A stretch of 9,156 nucleotides of DNA from positions 1 to 9,156 of the forward strand of contig CANGMW010000090.1 of NCBI GenBank assembly GCA_947454695.1. The letters are read 5' to 3'. The position numbers and the translations under genes are program-made. The DNA is from Comamonadaceae bacterium (GTDB lineage: Bacteria > Pseudomonadota > Gammaproteobacteria > Burkholderiales > Burkholderiaceae_C). Of the stretch, positions 1 to 5,980 are shown in pieces. Position 1 is the first letter of the stretch, and each line of letters opens with the position of its first letter. The notes below the pieces were generated by a model, which was not told where the DNA came from, searched no databases, and saw only the letters and a program-made list of their open reading frames with translations.

Positions 1-71
1 AAACTGCCAGTAAGATGCTGTCACATCAGGACGATGTGACAGCGCATGCCAAGATTTCACTGCAGTTTTAA
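1..71 (+). CDS. Possible C-terminal tail of a gene entering from the left
   Basis: The reading frame that begins at base 3 is open from the window edge to a TAA at 69-71. It gives 22 residues ending in AHAKISLQF. Alternating polar and apolar residues with a terminal phenylalanine recall the last beta strand of outer-membrane barrel proteins. Twenty-two residues are too few to name a family, and an open frame of this length arises easily by chance. The hairpin at 97-123, about 25 bases past the stop, would suit a gene ending here. The inverted repeat at 17-43 would lie inside the coding sequence, which argues mildly against the idea. Treat as a hint only. Confidence 0.2.
   Translation, partial: TASKMLSHQDDVTAHAKISLQF
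17..43. repeat. Perfect 11-bp inverted repeat with 5-base loop
   Basis: GCTGTCACATC at 17-27 is matched exactly by its reverse complement GATGTGACAGC at 33-43, around the loop AGGAC. There is no T-run after either arm, so it is not a standard intrinsic terminator. It could be a dyad operator or an RNA hairpin. It lies about 200 bases upstream of the TPR gene, or inside the end of an upstream gene if the frame at 1-71 is real. Confidence 0.6.
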
Positions 72-96
72 AGCCAAGAAGTTCTCAAGTTTTACT

Positions 97-123
97 GGCC
101 AGCGGGCGATAAAGCCGCTGGCC
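97..123 (+). terminator. GC-rich hairpin, possible terminator
   Basis: GGCCAGCGG at 97-105 pairs perfectly with CCGCTGGCC at 115-123 across a 9-base loop. The stem is strong and GC-rich. The plus-strand sequence that follows (CTATTGTCGTTAAC) is only mildly T-rich, so termination would be inefficient or factor-assisted. Its place between a possible upstream stop codon (69-71) and the TPR gene fits a transcript end. A leader hairpin of the TPR gene is the alternative. Confidence 0.4.
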
Positions 124-126
124 CTA

Positions 127-156
127 TTGTCGTTAACAGTCGCTGACGCCGACAAT
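127..156 (+). promoter_or_regulatory. Weak candidate promoter overlapped by an inverted repeat
   Basis: TTGTCG (127-132) and GACAAT (151-156) are separated by 18 bases. Each matches four of six bases of the sigma-70 -35 and -10 consensus. The same bases form an inverted repeat, ATTGTCG (126-132) with CGACAAT (150-156), so the two arms sit on the two promoter boxes. A transcript would start near 163, about 75 bases before the chosen TPR start. The match is weak and rests on inspection alone. Confidence 0.25.
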
Positions 157-239
157 TTCCTGCCGCCAGGTGTGTTGTCGTCGCCCAATGCATAACCCCT
201 CAAATGCACCATGCTCAAGTTGAACTTGGTGTTTTAAGA

Positions 240-2006
240 ATGACAGAACCCATTCAACCCCAAATGGACCTGCTCCAACAGGCGGTGGCGTTTCACCAAA
301 GTGGTGATGTCGCCAAGGCACAAGCACTTTATCAATCGATATTAAATTCGCAGCCGCAGCACAGCGATGCACTGCATTTATTGGGGGTGACACATATCCA
401 AGCCCAACGTTATGAGCAGGCCATTGCACTGATTGACCAGGCGATTGCCGTGCGTCCCGACCTGGTGGCGGCCCATTTCAACCGGGCTCTTGCACTCAAG
501 GGCTTGAATCAACTCGAAGCAGCCGAGGCGGGTTTTGCCAAGACCTTGGAGCTGCAAGCAGATTACACGCAAGCCCTGCAACCACGGGGCATGGTGTTGC
601 AAGCACTGGGGCGCGCTCAAGAGGCTTTGAAATGCTTTGAGGCGCTGGCGAAAAACACGCCCAAAGACGCCAGCACCCAAGCTAATCTTGGTGTGGTTTT
701 ATTCCAGCTAAAACGATGGAGCGAAGCGCAAGCTGCGTTTGAACAAGCGTTGTTATTGCAGCCAAATCACGCAAGCCACCACTTCAATCTCGCGACTGCA
801 TTGCAAGAGCAGGGGCGCTTAGAGGAGGCACTGCGCCATTACGACCAAGCCATCGCCTTGCAGGACGACTATGTCGACGCCCACCATAACCGCGGCAATG
901 TCCTCAAAGACCTCAGGCGTTATGAGGAGGCCTTGCACAGTTTGGAGCGCGCCATGGCCTTGCGACCGGGCGATGCGCAAGCCTATTCCAATCAAGGCAA
1001 TGTATTCAAAGCCATGCTCAGACTCGAGGACGCCTTGCGCGCTTACAACGAGGCGCTGCGCTTGCGTCCCGACGATGCAGATGCGATGCTCAACAAATCG
1101 ATAGCGCTTTTATTAAGTGGTCAATTTGAATCGGGCTGGCAAGCCTACGAATCACGCTGGCAAACGCAGTCCTCCAGTCAGCACGTAAGACGCTTTGATG
1201 TGCCGGCCTGGCGCGGAGAGACTGACCTCCAAGGCAAGACCATCCTGCTGTACACCGAACAAGGCTTGGGCGACACCTTGCAGTTTTGTCGTTATGCCCA
1301 AGTGCTTTGCGAAATGGGTGCGCGCGTTGTGATGGAAGTGCCGGGTTCTTTAAACGGGGTGCTGCGAAGTTTGGCGGGTGTGAGCCAATGGGTCATCAAA
1401 GGCGAAGCATTGCCGAACTTTGATCTGCATTGTCCATTGTTGTCATTGCCCTTGGCCTTGCAGACTTCACTGGAAACCATTCCCGGTCGCGTTGCCTATT
1501 TGAAGGCTTCGTCCGACAAAGTGCAGGCTTGGTCCGCCAAATTAGGTGCACCCAAGCGACTCCGGGTGGGCATCGCTTGGCGTGGCAGCGCCACCCACAA
1601 CAACGACCGCAACCGCAGCATGGCCCTAGAAGAATTTATCCAACCATTGCCGCGCCATGTGGACTATTTCAGTCTGCAAAAAGAAGTGAGGCCTGACGAT
1701 GCGGCGGTGCTGTCAGCTGCGTCAAATATTCAGCACTTTGGTTCGTCATTGCATGACTTCACGGACACGGCTGCTTTGTGCGAACTCATGGACCTGGTCA
1801 TCAGCGTGGACACCAGCGTTGCGCACCTCAGCGGCGCTTTGGGCAAACCAACCTGGGTGCTGCTGCCCTATTCCCCAGATTGGAGATGGTTAATGCACAG
1901 ATCCGATACACCTTGGTATGCTTCGATGCGTTTGTTCCGTCAAAGTGCCGACCTTCAATGGGCGCCCGTTCTTGAAACAGTTGCCCAAGAACTTCACCAT
2001 CTGTGA
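240..2006 (+). CDS. TPR-repeat protein with C-terminal glycosyltransferase-9-like domain
   Basis: This 588-residue protein has two halves. Residues 8-279 form eight TPR units spaced 34 residues apart, and a ninth partial unit ends near QAYESRW (301-307). Several carry the classic pattern, for example NLGVVLFQLKRWSEAQAAFE near 149-168. TPR arrays usually bind protein partners. Residues about 330-588 resemble the GT-B fold of glycosyltransferase family 9 (heptosyltransferase-like), with QGLGDTLQFCRYA (341-353), VGIAWRGS (443-450), FSLQKE (477-482) and the acceptor-distal block DLVISVDTSVAHLSGALGKP (518-537). No signal peptide or membrane segment is seen, so it is probably cytoplasmic. Such fusions occur in Betaproteobacteria, but substrate and target are not established. 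An ATG at 204 would add 12 residues; I prefer 240 because the extra residues look non-conserved, though neither start has a good ribosome site. Likely co-transcribed with the carbonic anhydrase gene. Confidence 0.88.
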   Translation: MTEPIQPQMDLLQQAVAFHQSGDVAKAQALYQSILNSQPQHSDALHLLGVTHIQAQRYEQAIALIDQAIAVRPDLVAAHFNRALALKGLNQLEAAEAGFAKTLELQADYTQALQPRGMVLQALGRAQEALKCFEALAKNTPKDASTQANLGVVLFQLKRWSEAQAAFEQALLLQPNHASHHFNLATALQEQGRLEEALRHYDQAIALQDDYVDAHHNRGNVLKDLRRYEEALHSLERAMALRPGDAQAYSNQGNVFKAMLRLEDALRAYNEALRLRPDDADAMLNKSIALLLSGQFESGWQAYESRWQTQSSSQHVRRFDVPAWRGETDLQGKTILLYTEQGLGDTLQFCRYAQVLCEMGARVVMEVPGSLNGVLRSLAGVSQWVIKGEALPNFDLHCPLLSLPLALQTSLETIPGRVAYLKASSDKVQAWSAKLGAPKRLRVGIAWRGSATHNNDRNRSMALEEFIQPLPRHVDYFSLQKEVRPDDAAVLSAASNIQHFGSSLHDFTDTAALCELMDLVISVDTSVAHLSGALGKPTWVLLPYSPDWRWLMHRSDTPWYASMRLFRQSADLQWAPVLETVAQELHHL

Positions 2007-2010
2007 GAGG
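2005..2010 (+). promoter_or_regulatory. Ribosome binding site deciding the carbonic anhydrase start
   Basis: GAGAGG overlaps the TPR gene's TGA stop (2004-2006) and sits 7 bases before the ATG at 2018. That is good Shine-Dalgarno spacing. It favours ATG 2018 over the in-frame GTG codons at 2003 and 2015, and suggests translational coupling to the upstream gene. Confidence 0.6.
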
Positions 2011-2017
2011 ACCCGTG

Positions 2018-2767
2018 ATGTGCAATTCCTGCCCTGACACCCCAATCCCGCAAGTCCATGCGTTATCGTCCTACCAACGGCGTGACTTTATTAAGCGTTT
2101 GTCACTGGCTGGCGGCAGTTTGGCTGTGGCGCCCACCCTCTGGGCTGCCAGTCCCGGCGTACCCAAGCCAGACAATGTTTTGAATTCTCAGCAGGCCCTC
2201 GAGCGGCTTTTGCAAGGCAACCAACGCTATGTGAAGAACAAGCCTCGGACCCGGCAATTCGAGCAAACGCGCAAGGCGCTGGCCAAAGGACAAAACCCCT
2301 ACGCTTGCATTTTGTCGTGCGCGGATTCCCGTATCAGCCCCGAGTTTTGCTTTGATGAAGAACGGGGCGATTTATTTGTGACCCGGGTCGCCGGCAATTT
2401 CGCTTCCGACGCGGTACTCGCCAGCCTGGAGTACGGCACAGCGGTGCTGGGCGCTTCGCTCATCATGGTGCTGGGCCATACCAGCTGTGGTGCGGTCAAG
2501 GCCGCGATCAAAGCCCAGCAGGAGAACCACAGCTTTCCCGGCCACATCCAAACCCTCACCACCGCCCTGGCCCCCGCCGTGCGCGAGGCACTGCCCAAAG
2601 GCGGCGATCTGGTCGAGAGCGTGACGCTGGAGAACATCCGCGCCAATGTGCGCAAGCTGCGTGAATCCAATCCCTTGCTCACCCAGTTGCAAGCTGAGAA
2701 GAAGCTGCAAGTTGTGGGCGGGCTCTACCATTTGGACACCGGCCGTGTCGAGCTGGTGAATGCGTAA
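2018..2767 (+). CDS. Beta-class carbonic anhydrase with Tat signal peptide
   Basis: This 249-residue enzyme should interconvert CO2 and bicarbonate with a catalytic zinc. The zinc site is visible: CADSR at 101-105 (C101, with the D103/R105 dyad) and HTSC at 154-157 (H154, C157). RVAGNF (123-128) and the closing GGLYHLDTGRVELV (234-247) are also typical of bacterial beta enzymes. The N-terminus is unusual for the class. A twin-arginine motif QRRDFIKRL (20-28) is followed by an apolar stretch and a likely cleavage region at LWAASPG (41-47), which predicts folded export to the periplasm. The region before the arginines is long (20 residues) and contains a C-x-x-C (C2, C5). The mature part, about 205 residues, is normal in length. 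It lies 11 bases after the TPR-glycosyltransferase gene. Export and periplasmic role are inferred from the signal alone. Confidence 0.94.
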   Translation: MCNSCPDTPIPQVHALSSYQRRDFIKRLSLAGGSLAVAPTLWAASPGVPKPDNVLNSQQALERLLQGNQRYVKNKPRTRQFEQTRKALAKGQNPYACILSCADSRISPEFCFDEERGDLFVTRVAGNFASDAVLASLEYGTAVLGASLIMVLGHTSCGAVKAAIKAQQENHSFPGHIQTLTTALAPAVREALPKGGDLVESVTLENIRANVRKLRESNPLLTQLQAEKKLQVVGGLYHLDTGRVELVNA

Positions 2768-2779
2768 CGACGCCAACGC

Positions 2780-4894
2780 TTAGTTGTTCAGCGCCTGCGC
2801 TGCTTGCGCCGCTTCCGCTCGGAGGGCGAATTCGGCACGCAGAGCGCGCAATTTTTCGCGCGGGTCTTCTTTGGTGCTGGCTTGGTTCAGGGCCATCTCG
2901 GCGATGAAGCGACTGGGTTGGGCTGCGATCATGTCGCGGCCCTTTTTGCGCTTACGCGTCCAACTGACCGAGAGCGTTTTCTGAGCACGCGTGATGCCCA
3001 CATACATGAGTCGCCGCTCTTCTTCTAAGCGGGTCACGCTGGCAGCCGCAGCCGCGGCCTGAGCAACTTCGGAGTCGTCGTCATTGCCCTTGTCGCCGGG
3101 TTTGAAGGGCAACATGCCTTCGGTCACGCCCACCAGCATCACATGCGGCCACTCCAAGCCTTTGGCGGCGTGCAGGGTGGACAGTGTCACCACATTTTGG
3201 TCCTGCTCGCGTTCGCTGATGGTGGACAAAAGCGAGATGGTTTGTGCGACTTCCAGCAGCGATTTTTTTTCATTGGCCATGATGACGCCTGCAGTGTCGT
3301 CAATCTGCCCGCCGCAGCGCTGGGCCATCCAGTCGCAAAATTCCATCACATTTTTCCAGCGGGATGCCGCCAGTTTTTCGTTGTCTTCGCTGTCAAACAG
3401 GTGTTTTTCGTACCCGATCTCAGTAAGCCATGTCGACAAGAACGCCCGCGAATCTTCAGCGCCGGTCGTTTGGCGGGCACGGAATTCAAGATCGTTCACA
3501 TAGCGGCCGAATTCATGCAGGCTGCCGACCGCTCGGGCATTGAGTGCAGCACCCAACGAAGAAGAAAACAAGGCTTCAAACAGGCTCAACTTGTAGCGGC
3601 TGGCAAAAGTGCCTAGCTGCTGCAAGGTCTGATGGCCGATGCCACGCTTGGGCGTGGTGACGGCCCGCAGAAACGCCGGGTCATCGTCGTTGTTGACCCA
3701 CAGGCGGAACCAAGCGCACAAGTCTTTGATCTCGGCCCGGTCAAAAAAACTTTGACCACCCGACACCTTGTAGGGAATTTGCGCTTTGCGCAAAGCCTGT
3801 TCGAACATGCGAGCCTGGTGGTTAGCGCGGTACAGCACCGCGTAGTCGCGCAGTTCGCTGCCCGGATGGTTGGCGCGCAGGCTTTGAATGCGGGCCACGG
3901 TGCGCTCTGCCTCGTGCTCTTCATTGTCGGCATCGACCACGCGGACCGGCTCGCCTTCACCCAGATCACTCCACAAGTTTTTGGGAAAGAGTTTGGGGTT
4001 GGGCCCGATCACATTGTTGGCCGCCCGCAGAATAGCGCTGGTGGAGCGGTAGTTTTGCTCCAGCTTGATGACTTTGAGGTTGGGGAAATCAATCGGCAGT
4101 TTTTTCAGGTTGTCCAAGGTGGCGCCGCGCCAGCCGTAAATCGACTGGTCATCGTCTCCCACCGCGGTGAAACGCGATTGCTGCGGGTTGTGTCCGCCCA
4201 CCAGGGCCTTGAGCACCTCGTACTGCGTGGCATTGGTGTCCTGGTATTCATCCACCAGGATATGGCCCATCTTGGCTTGCCAAGCGGCGCGCACGTCATC
4301 GTGTTGCTGCAAGAGCTTGAGGGGCATGCCAATGAGGTCATCAAAGTCCACGCTCTGGTAGGCCCACAAGCGTTCCTCATAGCGCGCCATGATGCGCGCG
4401 ATCAGTTGGTCTTCATCGTTGGCCGCTTGTGCCAGCGCCTGCTCGGCATTGAGCCCGCTGTTTTTCCAGGCGCTGATAGTCCATTGCCATTGCCGTGCTG
4501 TGGCCGCATCGGTGGTGCCGCCCGCGTCTTTGAGAATGCTGGTCACATCGTCACTGTCCAGAATCGAGAACTGCGGTTTAAGGCCCAGGGCTTCTCCGTT
4601 TTCTCGCAACATGCGCACGCCCAGCGCGTGAAACGTGCACACCACCACCTCTTTAGCGGCTTTGCCAATCAGCCCTTTGGCGCGTTCACGCATTTCGGCG
4701 GCCGCCTTGTTGGTGAAGGTGATAGCGGCAATGCGTCCCGGCGCCATGCCCGACTGGATCAAGCGTGCGATTTTGTGGGTGATGACGCGGGTTTTGCCGG
4801 AGCCGGCACCTGCCAGTACCAGGCAGGGCCCATGCATGAAATTAACGGCTTCTTGCTGCGCGAGATTCAGACCGGACGAGGGGGAGGTGGACAT
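2780..4894 (-). CDS. rep: Rep-type ATP-dependent DNA helicase (UvrD/Rep family)
   Basis: This 704-residue superfamily 1A helicase should move 3'-5' on single-stranded DNA. Rep proteins clear proteins ahead of forks and help restart replication. Motifs in order: Q-motif near Q13/Q14, Walker A AGAGSGKT (28-35), TFTNKAAAEM (59-68), TFHALG (87-92), Walker B VDEYQDTN (214-221), GDDDQSIYGWRGA (246-258), EQNYRS (279-284), LSTLHAAKGLEW (571-582) and YVGITRAQ (631-638). The N-terminus (LNLAQQEAVNF then GPCLVLAGAGSGKT) matches E. coli Rep more closely than UvrD as I remember them, and the UvrD-type tail is absent. A polar and alanine-rich insert (about 600-620) sits between motifs V and VI, making the protein slightly longer than the 673 residues of E. 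coli Rep. The ATG at 4894 has no clear Shine-Dalgarno. The gene converges on the carbonic anhydrase gene with 12 bases between stops, so no separate terminator fits there. UvrD or PcrA is the alternative name. Confidence 0.93.
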   Translation of the reverse strand: MSTSPSSGLNLAQQEAVNFMHGPCLVLAGAGSGKTRVITHKIARLIQSGMAPGRIAAITFTNKAAAEMRERAKGLIGKAAKEVVVCTFHALGVRMLRENGEALGLKPQFSILDSDDVTSILKDAGGTTDAATARQWQWTISAWKNSGLNAEQALAQAANDEDQLIARIMARYEERLWAYQSVDFDDLIGMPLKLLQQHDDVRAAWQAKMGHILVDEYQDTNATQYEVLKALVGGHNPQQSRFTAVGDDDQSIYGWRGATLDNLKKLPIDFPNLKVIKLEQNYRSTSAILRAANNVIGPNPKLFPKNLWSDLGEGEPVRVVDADNEEHEAERTVARIQSLRANHPGSELRDYAVLYRANHQARMFEQALRKAQIPYKVSGGQSFFDRAEIKDLCAWFRLWVNNDDDPAFLRAVTTPKRGIGHQTLQQLGTFASRYKLSLFEALFSSSLGAALNARAVGSLHEFGRYVNDLEFRARQTTGAEDSRAFLSTWLTEIGYEKHLFDSEDNEKLAASRWKNVMEFCDWMAQRCGGQIDDTAGVIMANEKKSLLEVAQTISLLSTISEREQDQNVVTLSTLHAAKGLEWPHVMLVGVTEGMLPFKPGDKGNDDDSEVAQAAAAAASVTRLEEERRLMYVGITRAQKTLSVSWTRKRKKGRDMIAAQPSRFIAEMALNQASTKEDPREKLRALRAEFALRAEAAQAAQALNN

Positions 4895-4991
4895 TCATTA
4901 ACCAAGGTAAGAGCTTGGAATCATACAGAGCCAAGGTGAAATTTTTGACGTCCCTCGGACAGAAAAGGCCATCTGCGATGACAATACCGCC
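4895..4991. promoter_or_regulatory. Divergent promoter region between rep and the AEC transporter gene
   Basis: This 97-base gap must carry start signals for both genes unless they are read from farther off. On the plus strand, TTGACG at 4945-4950 matches five of six bases of the -35 consensus, but the sequence 17-18 bases on (around CCATCT) is a poor -10 box. On the minus strand, TATGAT (complement of 4920-4925) matches five of six bases of a -10 box about 25 bases before the rep start; no good -35 precedes it. I see no strong operator dyad. The gap itself is certain; the boxes are tentative. Confidence 0.35.
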
Positions 4992-5957
4992 GTGCTTCAA
5001 ATTTTTTCTGTCACCTTTCCGTTTTTTGCACTGGTCCTTTGCGGCTTTCTGGCTGCAAGACGTCGCATGCTGCCGCTGGACGCCATCGCCGGCTTGAATG
5101 GTTTCGTGCTGTTTTTCGCGCTGCCGTGCATGCTCTACCGTTTTGGCGCGACCACACCGGTCGCGCAGTTGCTCGATACCAGCGTGTTTTTCACCTGGTT
5201 GTTCTGCGCGCTCATCATGGTGGGGTTCAGCATTGCGCTCAGTCTGAACGAACGCATTCGCTGGAACGATGCCGCCTTTGGCGCGCTGGTGGCCGCCTTC
5301 CCCAACACGGGTTTCATGGGCGTGCCTTTGCTGGTGGCTTTGCTGGGTGCGCAAGTGGCCGGGCCGATGATTGTCACCATCACAGTGGACATGGTGATCA
5401 CCACTTCGCTGTGCATCGCCTTGTCGCGACTGGACAGTGCCGACACCCACGGCATGGCCACTGCGCTTCGTAACGCCCTTAAAGGCATGCTTTTCAACCC
5501 GCTGCCCTGGGCCATCGTGCTGGGGGGGCTGAGCTCTTACATGCAGTTCGAGTTGTACCCGCCCGTGCAAAAAACCATTTGGCTGTTGGCCGATGCCGCC
5601 TCACCCACGGCTTTGTTCACCATCGGCGCGGTGTTGGCGCGCTCGCAGATGATGGCGCTCATGCATGACCATCCGCCCATCCGTGCTTTGGATTACTTGC
5701 CGATGGCCTTGCTCAAGTTGCTCTTGCACCCCGTGCTGGTGCTGTTGGCCGGCCTGTGCGCCATTCAGTTTGGCGTGCCTTTGCAGCGCTCTGCCCTGGT
5801 GGTGATGGTGTTGGTGGCGGCACTGCCCAGCGCCAGCAATGTGTCGATGCTGGCCGAGCGTTTTGGTGCGGATAACGGGCGTATTGCGCGAATCATTCTG
5901 GTCTCTACCGCGGCGGCCTTCATCAGCTTTTCCTTCATCGTGCGGCTGATCACCTGA
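4992..5957 (+). CDS. AEC-family (auxin efflux carrier type) membrane permease
   Basis: This 321-residue integral inner-membrane protein has about ten hydrophobic segments, roughly at 5-22, 34-50, 64-84, 96-118, 124-144, 170-182, 196-216, 236-256, 265-280 and 299-318. Conserved-looking blocks are NTGFMGVPL (105-113) and LPSASNVSMLAERFG (278-292). Both are typical of the AEC fold, where paired discontinuous helices form the transport site. Bacterial members often export or exchange organic acids such as malate or malonate, but the substrate cannot be read here. The length is usual for the family. I chose the GTG at 4992 because it begins exactly at the usual MLxIF-type N-terminus and there is no upstream in-frame start; no strong ribosome site precedes it, since AAAAGG at 4963-4968 is too far. 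It converges on priA with 23 bases between stops and has no partner gene that hints at the substrate. Confidence 0.9.
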   Translation: MLQIFSVTFPFFALVLCGFLAARRRMLPLDAIAGLNGFVLFFALPCMLYRFGATTPVAQLLDTSVFFTWLFCALIMVGFSIALSLNERIRWNDAAFGALVAAFPNTGFMGVPLLVALLGAQVAGPMIVTITVDMVITTSLCIALSRLDSADTHGMATALRNALKGMLFNPLPWAIVLGGLSSYMQFELYPPVQKTIWLLADAASPTALFTIGAVLARSQMMALMHDHPPIRALDYLPMALLKLLLHPVLVLLAGLCAIQFGVPLQRSALVVMVLVAALPSASNVSMLAERFGADNGRIARIILVSTAAAFISFSFIVRLIT

Positions 5958-5980
5958 TCTGCATCGACGCACTGACGTCC

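Noticed and set aside
204..239. Upstream ATG for the TPR gene
   Set aside because: It adds 12 residues of no TPR character and has no ribosome site. The ATG at 240 starts close to the first TPR unit, though this is a preference and not proof.
2768..2800. Terminator between the converging carbonic anhydrase and rep genes
   Set aside because: Only 12 bases separate the stops. Nearby short stems (GCGT/ACGC and AGCGC/GCGCT) are 4-5 bp and lack T-runs.
3632..4939. A 435-codon open frame antisense to rep
   Set aside because: It lies almost wholly opposite a clear helicase gene with all motifs. Long antisense frames are common opposite GC-biased genes, and its translation shows no recognisable domain.
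4978..5097. An ATG at 4978 as the AEC gene start
   Set aside because: It is out of frame with the permease. The GTG at 4992 gives the expected hydrophobic N-terminus directly.
5958..5980. Terminator between the converging AEC and priA genes
   Set aside because: The 23-base gap offers only a 4-bp GACG/CGTC stem and no T-run.
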